The notes under the pieces are model-generated. The model was not told the DNA's origin. It made no database searches and was given only the letters and a program-made list of their open reading frames with translations. A stretch of DNA of 64,000 nt, taken from positions 21,062,501 through 21,126,500 of the forward strand of contig NC_060114.1 in NCBI RefSeq assembly GCF_021155765.1, read 5' to 3'. Below, piece after piece: positions 45,170 to 57,730 of the stretch (its first letter is position 1; each line of letters starts with the position of its first letter). Source of the DNA: Diprion similis (taxonomy: Eukaryota > Arthropoda > Insecta > Hymenoptera > Diprionidae). Position numbers and translations under genes: made by a program.

Positions 45170-48100
45170 ATGGTCGGGCCAAAGGTGGGTACGCGATATT
45201 CCGATAAACCTTCAAATTTGAAAGTCTGAAAGTAATCGAAGTGGTGAATATAGGTCACGAATAAGTGCCGGTACTGTGAACATTGATTGAAAAAAAAATC
45301 GGTAGAGAATCGTTATGCATATTTACATATTTCGTAAATGCTGTTTTTCACGCTGTGGAGCTATAACATCCTCTTTTGTATACCAAGGCGTAAATTGGTG
45401 CGATGTATTTGTGGAATCGGTAAAAGACGAAAAAAAAATGGAGAACACGTTTTATCTCGCAATCACAGCAGTGCAATACATTCTGAAAGTGAGAACACCG
45501 CAGAGTTTGAATGTTTTGGTTCTTCTTGTGTACCTTATACAGCTGAATAATGCGTATAAAATACAGACGCTACTTCGGCATTGATGATAAAGTTACAACC
45601 AGTAAACAAGTATGCGTCAAAGAATAGCATTGAAAATAGAAAGTGCCCTAAGACAGATTCACAACTTAATCTACGCTTTGCGATACACGCGAGTTCTTTT
45701 GAGACATTCAACATTCTGTTGGCGCTCCACGATGCCGAAGCGTGTTTCATATGCAACAAAATCGAATTTTACCGTTAGTTCATAAAATTTGCGGTTTCAT
45801 TATCTGTCCTCATAGTATCGTAACTGTTCGCTATCTTCCGAGGATTTCAAATTGGCACCGTTGCGAGAACACAGTGAGAACAAGATGACCGATTTCTAGA
45901 GAATGCGACGACACAGAAAAAACAAGATTCTAAATATTGGTTTTATAATAATAAATTCGTACAGCCACGTCGCATCAACTAGGCGGTGCAAAAAGTGAAG
46001 GTCGAAATCAGCTAGTTACTATTTATGCAGAGTGAACGTCCGCCGAACAGCCGGCGATAGCGAGATGGCATTTCGTGTATGCCATCTTGCTATACTTTCA
46101 TAGTCAACGACAGTAAAAACTGGTAAATTATCGCCCCACAATTCGATTCGATATAACGAGTTCATACCATATATAGCCGAACTATTTTTGCACGCCGGTG
46201 TTATACGGAATACCCATACGTTCGTAGATACCTGTATCTAAGCCCAGTAGGTCACGAATTATGTCATTATTTAAACACGTAGGGAATACCGCGGCTCGCA
46301 CAGAAACCAGCATCGTGGCGAAATACATTTCAGATTACAACTGGTGCCCTTTTCCACAGTCGTTGCGTAACCTGACTGTTTCTTTCGTAGGATGGGAGGC
46401 GGAATCCGTCCTTTCTCGGTGACGACGGTGCAGCCATTGACCTGGGTAAGGTAAGTACGATATGAAGACAACGGTTTGTTCTGTGTGGTTCGACCTTCCA
46501 GTACATCGGAAAATTCTGATCCTTCGAACAACGTTTCAGGAAATCGCGAGGGAGTACGGGAACAATGATTCCAACTTCAGTCACCTTCAGACGCCGTCCA
46601 CCGCGCCTAAGGAACAAATGGTAAGCTGATGCTCTCGAACCTCTTCAAATCCCGTAATAAAACGTGATCGTCATCATGATTTCAGACCATAGCCGAGGGC
46701 GAGGAGGAGCGAGCGACCTGGGGAAGTGGACTCGAGTTTTTGATGTCTTGTATCGCGATGTCCATCGGCCTGGGGAACGTGTGGCGGTTTCCTTTCACGG
46801 CGTACGAAAACGGCGGCGGCGCCTTCCTGATACCGTACATAATCGTCCTTTTCGTCGTCGGCAAGCCGTTTTACTATCTCGAGATGATAATGGGCCAGTT
46901 CACCAGCAGATCATCGGTCAAGATGTGGGCGCTGGCTCCCGGCTTCAAGGGTGTCGGTTGGGCGCAGATGTTCTCGATGATCTCCGTCGGGACGTACTAC
47001 TGCTCTCTGATGTCCTTGACGCTATTCTATCTGATCAAAAGTTTCAGCTACGAACTCCCGTGGTCCACGTGCCTTGAGGAGTGGGATGGCTGCGTGGACT
47101 CTGTCAAGTCCAACAACTCCGTAATAACTGGAAACGGGACGATGAGGAGTTCCGCGGAGCTATACTTCTCGTGAGTTCCTGCTATCGAAAGATAAGCCAA
47201 CTCACACGGAAAGTATCCCAGGACGATCTCTTCGATTTGATTTCTTTTTTGATGTGCCATAGAAGACTAAAAACTAAGTGACACGTATTTTTTTTTATCT
47301 GCCATCGAACAATTTAAGGCGGTGAAACTGCTCCCCAAAGTAAGGCATGTCAAGGGGCCATTTGCAATTTTTTTTTTTCGATTTATAATTGAGAAATATT
47401 TCTCGTTATGAGAAAATTTTCCCAGTTGGTGAAACTGCCAAATCGCCACTTGACACGACTTACTTTGGAGGATGGCTTCACCCTCTTGAAAGTGTTTAAC
47501 GGCAGATGAAAAAAATACTTGTCCCTTAGTTTTTAATCTACTATAACATATTGCAAAAGAAATCGAATCGGCGACATCGATCTGGGATACCTTCTTTGTC
47601 AGTGCAGGGAAAAATTTACAATTGTTTCATCTTACTCCAGGAAAACTGTTCTGAGGGAAAAGGAGAACATTGACGATGGCATTGGGCTGCCTGATTGGAG
47701 GCTTACGATGTGTCTACTTTTCGCATGGTGTTGTATATTCGGCGTACTTGCCCGAGGAGTGAAGGGATCAGGGAAGGCGGCCTACTTTCTGGCCATCTTT
47801 CCCTACATAATTATGATAGCTCTGCTCATTCGAGCCGTGACTCTAGAAGGCGCCATCGATGGAATAATTTTCTTCATCAAACCGAACTGGGAAAAACTGT
47901 TCGACCCCAACGTCTGGTACGCAGCGGTTACGCAGTGTTTTTTCTCTCTGTCGGTTTGCTTTGGTGGAGTGGTTATGTACTCGTCGTACAACGAATTCGA
48001 CCACAACATTTACAGGTATCTTTCGAAAACTCTCACCCGATCAGGTTTTCACGGATAGTGAACCATGCGATAATTCTGGCTCTTCCTTAGAGACGCGATG

Positions 48101-49818
48101 GTTGTCACGACCCTCGACACTTTCACCAGTCTCATGGCTGGCTTCACGATATTTGGAATACTCGGTAATCTCGCCCATGAACTTGGCACGGACGATATTC
48201 GCAACGTTGTTCGGGGAGGCACTGGTCTCGCATTCATATCGTACCCAGACGCCATCGCCAAGTTTTCGGTGTTGCCTCAGGTACGGTTCACGATTAGCTT
48301 CTTTCACGATCGGGGTGGGGGTAAAAATATAGGAAGATCGAACAATCGAAGGGCCACAAAATCGAATTTTTAACGAAGCGAAAACTTAATTCATAAAATT
48401 TCTAAATGTTGAAAGTCAATAAAGCACGGGACAGTAAAAGAATAGAAAGGTCACAACATAGAATGCCAAACTCTAGAATCCTCAGAATTCTTCTCGATAA
48501 TATACAATCGTATACAGATTCTCGATTTTTCCATCCTATGTTTTGACCTTTGCATATTTTGTCTTTCTGTATTTCAACTTCCAATATTTTCAATTCTCTA
48601 TACTTGAACTTCCCACATTTTTTCAAATTTTACGAATAAAGTATTCGTGTCTATGAAAATTCAATATTCTGGTCGCTCTATCAATCGGTAATTCCGCTTT
48701 TTTACCTCTACCCCATGTTTATATTACATGTGAGAATCAACTGCATAAATCCATCGCTCAATTGGTCATTTCAGGCCTTCTCCTTTCTCTTCTTTCTTAT
48801 GCTATACGTCTTGGGCATCGGCAGCGCCATTGCCTTGGCCGGTGGAATAAACAGCGTGATTTGCGACCAGTTCCCAACCTGGAAACACTGGCACGTTGTC
48901 CTGGGAACGTCCATCTTCGGGTTTCTGGTTGGAATGGTATACTGCACGCCGGTGAGTACGCAATAAATCTTGCAATTTACCCGTTCATCTGACGCCATTT
49001 TTCATCACCCCAAAACAGGGAGGCCAGTTTGTGCTTCAGTTAGTTGATTACTACGCAGGATCCTTCATCGTCTTTGTACTCGCCACTTTTGAGGTGACTG
49101 GTATATTTTGGGTCTACGGACTGGAGAACTTCATCGACGACGTTGAATTCATGCTTAACAGACGACCGTCAGTTTACTGGAGGTTATGCTGGGGCGTCGT
49201 GACGCCGGTTCTTCTCGCTGCGATCCTCATTTACACTATTGCGATAATGGAACCATTGAAGTACAGCGGCATTTCGTATCCAGACAGTGCCCACAGTAAG
49301 ATCATCACAGTGCGTTTCTTAAATTAAAAAATATTCACCCATGCATTCATTTCAGCTGCTGGATGGCTGCTCATGACGTTTGGAGCTATCCAAATTCCCC
49401 TGTGGATGGGGGTGACGATAATTTCCAAGCGAAATCTGGGGCTTCCCGAGGTGAGTTGCTCTCTTCCGGTTGAACAAGCACTACTAAAAAGTTATTACGA
49501 AGTGTGGTATTGTAAGTTTGGCGTCTACCTTGTCGCTGCATCTAGCAGAATAACCCTACTTATGTACCGATAGTTCGAGCGTCGTCCGCAATTTGACGTA
49601 GCCAACTATCACAGTATTCATAATAACCGTTTTGTCCGCACCTGCAGATGATTTACGCCGCCTTCGAGCCTTCCAAGCACTGGGGACCAAAAAACCCGGC
49701 GCGACTGGCTTCCTGGCGCGAATTCAAGGAATGTGCTAGAAAAAGACGAGCAGAAAGGACCGCCTCGAAGTTTAAGCAGATCCTGTACGTACTGATAGGC
49801 CGCGAGGACAAATTGTAA
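45170..49818 (+). CDS. Sodium-dependent nutrient amino acid transporter (SLC6 family), gene A
   Basis: Ten exons: 45170-45184, 46391-46450, 46540-46620, 46686-47170, 47641-48015, 48091-48280, 48775-48951, 49019-49295, 49355/49356-49450 and 49648-49818, 641 residues. The first three exons are less certain; exon 1 encodes only MVGPK. The protein is a plasma-membrane sodium-coupled symporter with twelve helices. The first helix has the signature [21 protein letters not shown] (W85, R86). The second extracellular loop has paired cysteines (STCLEEWDGCVD) and Asn-linked sites. The sodium/substrate helices include TFTSLMAGFTIFGILG, and the C-terminus is short and basic. The sequence style matches the insect nutrient amino acid transporter (NAAT) branch. 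The substrate is not readable from sequence. A foldback element lies in intron 4. Confidence 0.88.
47213..47590. mobile_element. Foldback element in transporter A intron 4
   Basis: Ends GTATCCCAGGACGATCTC and GACATCGATCTGGGATAC are inverted. Arms of about 150 bp pair through GATTTCTTTT, ACTAAAAACTAAG, TATTTTTTT and CCAAAGTAAG. Total 378 bp, non-coding. Confidence 0.75.
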
Positions 49819-49984
49819 TCCAAATCCCAGCAACATGGAATATTCATAATCACCATTGACGCGTTGCCGATTGCCAATTAGCTTTAACACGATAGAGCAC
49901 TTTATACGTCATTTTTTTTAATTCTAGACTGTATTATGTTACGTTCGTAACACACATGCCAAGTGCAAGCACATCAGGACAATC

Positions 49985-49990
49985 AATAAA
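49985..49990 (+). terminator. Poly(A) signal of transporter gene A
   Basis: AATAAA 167 bp after the stop codon. Confidence 0.6.
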
Positions 49991-50089
49991 TAGCCTGCAG
50001 ACGATAATGTGTAGTATAAATATCACAAAGTTAAAAAAGTAGATCGCTAGAAAGTTGCTAAATCAAAACTTTGAGAAGTTGCTCTTGTT

Positions 50090-50190
50090 ATTTTTATTAT
50101 TGTTATTTTATTATTCTTATTCTTATTATTATTATTATTGTTACTATTATTAGTTGTACTATTATTATTGTTATTATTGTTATTATTATG
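50090..50190. repeat. Imperfect (TTA)n microsatellite
   Basis: TTATTATTG-type trinucleotide repeats with interruptions. Confidence 0.8.
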
Positions 50191-50709
50191 ACAATTATTT
50201 TTTAAGGAAACATAAATTTCTTTGCAAGTTTTTTATAACCTTCTCGTATTATATGATCATTGGAGTCACAAACATTTCCTAATAATTGTAGTCATTGTTT
50301 GTTGTTAACTTATTATTACTCACAATCGATGTGCTACCTCCATGATGGAAAATGGTATTTACTGAACGGGAACATATTAACGCTTTGTTTTTTTTTCTCA
50401 TTCTAGCTACGCTGTGCGTATACGTAGATATTTAATATATAGGAGTCCCGAGTGCAAAAAGAGCAATGATTCACGGCTGTGTTTCACAATTATCAGTATT
50501 TCTTTTAGTAAATAAGTTGACGGTTTTTCGTATGCAGAAAAGAAGAGTACAATTTTATCTCTTGGCAATGATGACATAGCAAAAAAGTGGGCAGAAAATA
50601 TTAATCAATTATATGTATACCTATTTAAATAAATATTGTATACCTACTTTATACTCATTTCTATCGACATTGAGATGACGGGAACCTTCATTCGTATGAA
50701 GCAGGCATT

Positions 50710-52019
50710 CTAGTCCGCTTCGTACTCGATGAAATTCCAGTCGTCGACCGACTCTCCCTCCATATCCTCGTCTCGTTCCAAGTCGTCCGGTTCAGAGACG
50801 ACCTGTTGACGAAAATGTTGGAATCAAGGTTAGGAATACCGTCAATGGATTAATGAGGAACCCCGATAACGAAACAAAAGGCCTTAAGCTTCAAAGCTGT
50901 TTGACGGAACGATAAAAACACAAACTCTGACCTTGATTCGAAGTCTCTCTCTCTCAGCCTGAAGCTCAGCATCGAATTCCTTCTGCTTTTGTGCACGCTC
51001 TTCACAAATCTTAAACCATAAAATGGATCGAACAGTATTAAGTCGAGTATCCATTGTGATCTGACTTCAGTGTTGATTGGTATATTTTACATAATATCAG
51101 TAGACTTGCATATATAAGTACCTTGTAGTTGAGAAGCCAGTGACCGAGATACTCAGTAGGATTGTAAGGCTTTCTGCTGACAATGTCGCTGAGAGCCTTC
51201 GTCAAGGGATTCCTGAAATTACTCATCAAGTAAAAACCCTCGAGGGTCATGTACTCTTCCGAATAAGACCGCATCGATGGGCAAGATTCTTCCGACGTGC
51301 TGCGTTGCTCAGCTTGCAATACTTGCCAAATGCCCAGCAGTCGAGCTATCTCTTCGTCAGTGAAACCCAATGCTTTCAACAATCTGAATAAAATCGTCAC
51401 AGGACTTAGTAATGGTCTTTTACATATCTTTAATTACTTGAACTGAAATTGGAAGACTTCGAGCAGAGATACGACTACGAGTAACGTTTCAACGTGCATA
51501 CTGGCTTTAGGATCAGCTAGTTAACCTGATTGTCTCGTCGTTGAGCCCATAGGTGAGAATCCGTTTCAATAGATCGTCACTGATGCCTTTGCTTCGAAGT
51601 AGATCAACGAGATCATTTTCAAGGTCACGCTTCCCTTCATTGGCGATCAATTCGACGAGCCGTAAAGCTGCGGATGTCTTGTCTGGGTGATCGAACAGTT
51701 CCTTCCCATCAGCACCGAATGTCTGGCCAGCTTTGAACCTCCGGACATCGTCCGGATCCAGACCCGACAGCCTCATCAGCTCGGTCTGTGAGATAGAAAT
51801 TCACCTTTTGAACCGTTCCTCAAGTACAACTTGAGCACAAGGACATCGCGGACATCAAATTACCTCTCGATCCCCGATTCCAGAAAGCAGCGAGAGCGAT
51901 GACAGCAGCAACTGACGCAATTCTCGCTTCGTGTAAGGTCCAGCTGTTACTTCGACGTGGGTGCCAGTCTTCTCAAGGACAACCTTCTCCGGCATTTCTT
52001 TATACGATCGTCTCGACAT
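50710..52019 (-). CDS. Dpy-30-motif protein of unassigned function
   Basis: Five exons on the minus strand: 51864-52019, 51526-51785, 51122-51383, 50932-51009 and 50710-50802, total 849 nt, 282 residues. The segment SRKPYNPTEYLGHWLLNYK, at about residues 205-225, resembles the Dpy-30 dimerisation motif, a two-helix docking module found in axonemal, A-kinase-anchoring-type and chromatin proteins. It is followed by a charged coiled coil (EERAQKQKEFDAELQAERERL) and an acidic C-terminus (DDLERDEDMEGESVDDW). The N-terminal 200 residues are mostly helical with TKRELRQLLLS and LLKALGFTDEEIARLL. I do not recognise the family. The start could be ATG 52019 or the in-frame ATG eight codons later. An upstream splice donor at about 52479 after MHYENDQ may mark a 5' exon. 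Confidence 0.7.
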
Positions 52020-54158
52020 TTTCACTTCTTTCGGTTTGCAAGTAAAAACGGAACAGAATAAACGCGAAGATGCCGATCACGACGAAAGTGTGGTTACCTC
52101 TTATCTGGAGACGATCACGGAATGCCTCGCAACTGGGACAATTGACAATCAACTCCATGTCAACATTGAGTAACAATTGATGTTACGTTGATTTTCAAGT
52201 TCGACCCCAAGTAGCTTTATTGCCTTAAGTTACAAAAATTTGAAAAGACTTTGTGGGAAGTCTTTCAACAGATTCAATACAGAATCTTCCCTGACAGCGA
52301 TTTTTTACCACTCGACAACAGACTTATGCACGATTTCGCGTAAAACATCGTGTCTACAATTGCAGCCTGTAGACAGACTTACCTCAGAATGCTACTAGGG
52401 ACTTTTCGCTGAACCACTTTGATGGATTCGAATTCTGATGGCTATTTGAAAACTAGTAATTATAAAACGGAAATCTTACCTGATCATTCTCGTAGTGCAT
52501 TTCACGTTACGCACCCAGCAATGGAAAGATGGATCAAGGTCGAGTGTGACAGAAGAAGCGCTCGTTATCATTGTAACGTAGCTCTGTCGTAACTGCAGTA
52601 CGATAGAAAACAATTAGTCAGATAAGGTGGGCCTCGATCCTTCATGCAAAATAATCGTATAACCGAAGTTTATGGCTTGCCGAGTTGTACTGCAGTCGCA
52701 TTGAATCTTATACCGTGCGAGTCCGCGGAATAGAAGGTGGAGTACATGGAATAGCGCGTCTTCAGGGATCAAGAACGCGTCGGTTAGACAACCAGAAGCC
52801 GCTTACAGGGTAGGGAATGAAAATCTTTTCGGAAGTGTTCGCTGCCCCAATTATTTTCAGTGATACCAGGTATCCAATTTCCTGCCTCTCTTCTTTTATG
52901 GTTAATTACGACAAGCTTCGAAGTGAACATGAGACCAACTAATCTTGCCAGTGGCCCAGTAGCTTGGTATAAATCTTGTGAAAAGTGAATTTTTTCGGTT
53001 TATTACCATCCTGCTTGGGAGTAGGTATGATTTCTATACCTACAAGTTTACGCTCGCTGTTGGTAAAGGTTTACAAAGTGCCGTAAGAATTGAGTGATAT
53101 TACTGTACAAATACGGCATCTGTGTACTAAATGAAAAATAATAGTCAATGTCAGACATTATCTGTTTCAAGGGTAACTTAGTGGCGTATATCGCGAACAG
53201 TCGAAATTAATCTTATCTACAAAAGAACAAAGTGATATGAGTAACTGCCGTACCTAAAAGATAATAAAACTTGCCGTAAATCATTTTAGCACAAGTATTA
53301 GTGAATCTCTCTTATTCAGGTTCCTGCGTTCTATTTTATGTACCATCAGTGCTGAACGCATTACATTAATGCCTCGAGTGGGGTATAGTATATCAGTGCA
53401 CAGACCATGAAACGGCAAATGAATTCTAACGAAAATTAAGTGATTGATCGGGGTGATAACACGTGCTGCGTAGCGTAAAGCACCCACAGATTAAGTCGCG
53501 TAGACAGGTGATAATCCACGTCATCGCATATACCTAGCAAAGTTACTCGTGTTAAAATTTTTTATCTCTTAATTCAACATCATAAATTTCTTATCACATT
53601 TCACAAAAATATCCTGAGTGAAAGCCACACATTATGGTATATCCCTAATATTATGAATTTCTCGATGCTGCGCGGTCAACCCTGAAAATGACCGTTCGGC
53701 TAGGTAGTCAGACTGGATCAGTGTAGATGAGCCTTGCATATGATCAGATAAAAATATCGTCGATACGACGAACGAAACGGCAGCAGAAAAAAAAACGGAT
53801 AACTTGTCAGATGTTTCGGCAACGGTAACGTGGATTAATTTTTTGCTTTTCCTACTTAATGTTTTGAGAAAAAATTAAAAATGATGCGTCGGAAAAGTTG
53901 GCTTAAAAAAATACTACTGATAACGGATAAAATTTCGTCAAGAACTTAAAGGGTCCCTTTAGCGGGTCTGAGGCATAGTATTTGCATAATGATTTTACGG
54001 GAAACTCATAATTTCCTTTCTGAATTTCTATATGCCCGGGGCAATTTGCATAGAAATTACACGCTGCAATGACATTCACGAGGTGGGGAGTCTGTGCGAG
54101 TTTTCAGTCAACGTTTGATAGCTCGGCTGATCATATCTTTTCACACTTAGAAAACGAG
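52020..54158. other. Intergenic region between divergent genes
   Basis: Upstream DNA for the Dpy-30 gene (minus) and transporter B (plus). No gene, tandem repeat or inverted-repeat element was seen. An acceptor-like CTTTTCACACTTAG immediately before 54151 suggests that transporter B has a non-coding exon further left. Confidence 0.5.
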
Positions 54159-57100
54159 ATGAACGGAAGTGACAATCAGGGTTATGAAAATGGATCGATC
54201 GATGATGGCGGAAAGACAATTGTGGATGGAAAAGAAGAGGCCGAATCACCGCAGCCAGTGGAAACGGAGAGAGCTACATGGGGAAACAGTATCGAGTTCC
54301 TCATGTCTTGCATCGCGTTATCCATCGGATTTGGCAACGTATGGCGGTTTCCATTCACGGCTTACGAAAACGGAGGTGGTGCATTTCTGATTCCATACAT
54401 AATCGTTTTATTCCTGATTGGTAAACCGTTTTATTACCTGGAGATGATCGTCGGTCAATTTTGTAGCAGTTCTCACATCAAAGTCTGGAGAATCTCGCCG
54501 GGTTTCAAAGGTATGCACAACAGTATTACAGCATTCTGTGTTTCTAAGCGCGTCAATTTATCAATAAACATTTAAAATTATCATTCAACGATTTTCCACA
54601 AATCTTGCTAACTTGAAGTACTATCACATCTTTCGGGATGAGCAAGTGATTGTAAAAACAAACGAATACGAAGAGTTTAAAAAATGAACACCAATTCTGT
54701 GCAACAAAAGATACTTAAGTCTGGTGTAAGGTGACGTACCTTTGATCAAGTCTAATCGTCACTTCCAGGTGTAGGATGGGCCCAGATGTGTTCGCTGGCA
54801 ATCCTCGCGTCTTATTACTGTTCGCTGATGGCTCTGAACTTGTTCTACTTATTTGCCTCGTTCGCCTCAGAGTTGCCTTGGGCGCGATGCCGAGAAGAAT
54901 GGGGCGAAAACTGCGTAGACTCGGGAATAGGTCTGACTAGAATTAGGCAAAGTGAGACGAACTCTACAGCCAACTCATTGTCGTCTGGTTCAAAAACGTT
55001 GCGTTCTTCGGACCAGCAGAGTTCCGCAGAGTTATACTTCCTGTGAGACAGTCCCTCCATCCTTCGTCTGCCTAACTCAGCTGTCTGCAATTCATCTGAT
55101 GATTTCACTTTCAGGAAGGAAGTCCTGAAGGAGTACGATAACATTGACAACGGAATCGGGCTCCCGGACTGGCGACTGACCCTGTGTCTTCTTGGAAGCT
55201 GGGCTTGCATCTGTGCGGTGCTTTCTCGCGGTGTGAAAAGCACCGGAAAAGCTTCCTACTTCCTCGCGATATTTCCTTATATCATTATGATAGCGCTCCT
55301 AATCAGAGCCGTGACTCTGGACGGCGCTGCGAACGGGATCCTCTTCTTCGTCACTCCGGACTGGGGAAAGATTCTCGATCCACAAGTTTGGTACGCGGCC
55401 ATTACTCAGTGCTTCTTTTCACTGTCAGTCTGCTTCGGCTCGATCATTATGTACGCCTCCCATAACGGCTTCAGACACAACATTTACCGGTGAGCAGCAC
55501 TTCGATGTCGCCTTTAATAGTCGTGCGACTTCTCATGTGCATTTTCAACGTGGTTACAGAGACGCGATGATTGTCACGACCCTCGACACCTTCACTAGCA
55601 TGATGGCCGGCTGCACTATTTTCGGAATACTGGGCAACTTAGCCTATGAGACTGGAAGTGACGACATCAGCACCGTTGTTCGCGGAGGAACTGGTCTGGC
55701 CTTCGTCTCTTATCCGGACGCAATTGCAAAGTTTAATACTGTACCTCAGGTAAAGCGACAAAACTGTCCCATTCCGTTATACACATTGCGTTATCGACAC
55801 TGATCTTCTTCCTTTTCGTCACACTTACATAGCTGTTTTCGGTTTTGTTCTTCACGATGATGTTCGTCTTGGGCATTGGCAGCGGCGTGGGAATGAGTTC
55901 TGGTATTATAACCGGAATATGCGATCAGTTCCCAAGCCTTAAACGCTGGCAAGTTATGATCGGCACTGCTGTAGCTGGTTTTGCTTTTGGAACAGTTTAC
56001 GTCACCCCCGTAAGTCTTGTTAGATGAAGAATCAGGTGGTGATCAAAACTTGGAAGAGTCAATATGTCGAATGGCCGATATATCGGAATTACAAAAATAC
56101 AAACATGTGACACTAAAGTAACGAAAGACACTTGCGAAAATCAGGATTTCGAACAATTTATCTTTCGTCATATTATTGTAGCATGTTTGAAATTTCGATA
56201 CATCGGCCATTCGACATATTGACCCTTCCAAATTTTGACCACCACCCGAAGAATCGAATGACGTCACCTCAGTCGAGGTTGTGAATTGACTATAAAATTT
56301 TGTTTTAGGGTGGCCAGTTTATCTTGACACTTGTAGATTACTATGGAGCTTCCTTTATCGTCTTCATCTTAGCCACCTTCGAGATTATAGGTATCATTTG
56401 GGTTTACGGTGAGTCATGAGCACGTCAAAGTTGAACCGTCAATTATTTCAGAGCAACTCATTACTTGTCAATAACCAACTGCTGCAGGCTTGGAAAACTT
56501 CTTGGAGGACATAGAGTTCATGCTGGAAAGAAAAGTCGGAGTATACTGGCGCCTCTGCTGGTTTCTTATAATGCCATTAGCTCTGATCGGTGTCTTCATT
56601 TACACCACCATAGAGATGACACCGTTAACATACGGTGATGTGGGATTTCCACCGAGTGCCCATGCTGCTGGATGGACACTGACTGCTATTGGAGTTTTAC
56701 AAATACCCATTTGGATGGTGATAGCGCTCATGAAGTATAAAAATTTGTCGTTCAAAGCGGTGAGTGTTGTGCGGTTTAATATTAAAACTGGGGTTCCTAA
56801 CCCTTTCAGTCACATGGGATGCTCAGCGCCTCGGCTCAAAAATTTCCGTATCCTAGCCTTATCACAGTTTATTTATAAAAGATATTTATTACTTCGTATC
56901 ACCCCAAAAACCTCCGAGTAACAAGTTTCGGCCAGAATCATCGAATTTTGATAGTTTTTTCCATTTTGCATCCGCCATATTAGACCTACGATCGAGGATT
57001 TAAAAATGATCAAATTCTGACTTCAGATTCGTGATCAGCGACCCCAAAAACCTCCGTGTAACAAAATTCAGGCCAAAATTTTCGGCTAAAAAATGTGTGA

Positions 57101-57345
57101 CTGAAAGGGTTAATTCACTTCGAATGTTTGAATTGCGTATCTCTGTCTTCTCAAATCTTTGCTAGATGGTGCAATCTGCATTTCGACCGGCAGCTAAGTG
57201 GGGCCCTCGACTAACGCATCATCGTCAAGAATGGCTGGCTTTCAAGGATGAAAGAGCCAAGCGGAGAGAAAGTAGGACCCAATCGTGGTTTGTCCAAAAG
57301 CTTCGTGTACTCTTCAACATTGAAGACAATAAGTCCAAAACTTAG
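54159..57345 (+). CDS. Sodium-dependent nutrient amino acid transporter (SLC6 family), gene B
   Basis: Eight exons: 54159-54510, 54769-55042, 55115-55489, 55560-55749, 55833-56009, 56309-56408, 56488-56759 and 57166-57345, total 1920 nt, 639 residues. Helix 1 carries [20 protein letters not shown] (W62, R63). The second outer loop has the ARCREEWGENCVDS cysteine pair and a serine-rich insert. RDAMIVTTLDTFTSMMAGCTIFG matches gene A strongly. The C-terminal tail is basic and long (AKRRESRTQSWFVQKL). The start is set at the ATG after a likely acceptor. An in-frame upstream ATG at 54069 would cross that acceptor and looks less likely. The intron sites between KG and VGW, and after WVYG, are shared with gene C but not gene A. 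Confidence 0.9.
56035..56246. mobile_element. MITE-like element in transporter B intron 5
   Basis: Ends GGTGGTGATCAAAACTTGG and CCAAATTTTGACCACCACC are inverted. Arms of about 57 bp share TCAATATGTCGAATGGCCGA. Total about 212 bp, non-coding. Confidence 0.8.
56799..57113. mobile_element. Foldback element in transporter B intron 7
   Basis: Ends AACCCTTTCAGTCACAT and GTGTGACTGAAAGGGTTAA are inverted. The inside also has two direct copies of ACCCCAAAAACCTCCG (near 56901 and 57042) and shares CAGATTCGTGATCAGCGA with the 42285-42840 element. Confidence 0.65.
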
Positions 57346-57730
57346 CCATGGGTCACATTCGAATCAGGAGAAAGCTGTACTGCGTTTATCTTACGTTTCG
57401 AAATTGTGTAAGGCTATAAGCCTGCTCTCAATGCTATTAACACTGAGCTATTCTAGAATTTTTGATGAAGTGGTAGGTACATCAACTACACGATAGTCAG
57501 TCATCGTATTTGAATTGGCAAATTCACAGCATCACTGAATTAATTTTTAATGCAAGTGTGTATTCTCTCTAGTCATCTTGATGACCTTGTTTCATTGAAT
57601 GCAACGCACGTATTTTGTTAGAAATTGTAATTGTTTAGTAAAATAAATAAGCATTTGAATAATCGTACAGCACACTATACAAATTGTTTGAAATAGAAAA
57701 ATATATCGATTGACAGATACTGTGCGTTTA
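57346..57730. other. Convergent 3' spacer between transporters B and C
   Basis: 3' flanks of genes B (plus) and C (minus). AATAAA for gene B is at 57642-57647. No coding exon is seen. Confidence 0.55.

Larger units (their letters stand above)
49819..50709. other. Convergent 3' spacer between transporter A and the Dpy-30 gene
   Basis: AT-rich 3' flanking DNA for two converging genes, including a TTATTATTG-type microsatellite (50090-50190). No coding exon is seen. Confidence 0.5.

Noticed and set aside
48300-48720. Possible further foldback in transporter A intron 6
   Set aside because: AGAAAGGTCACAACATAG and CTATGTTTTGACCTTTG pair, but the remaining arm match is weak by eye, so it was not listed as an element.
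54069-54158. N-terminal extension of transporter B
   Set aside because: It would read through a convincing splice acceptor at about 54150. The shorter start matches the usual short cytosolic N-terminus of these transporters.
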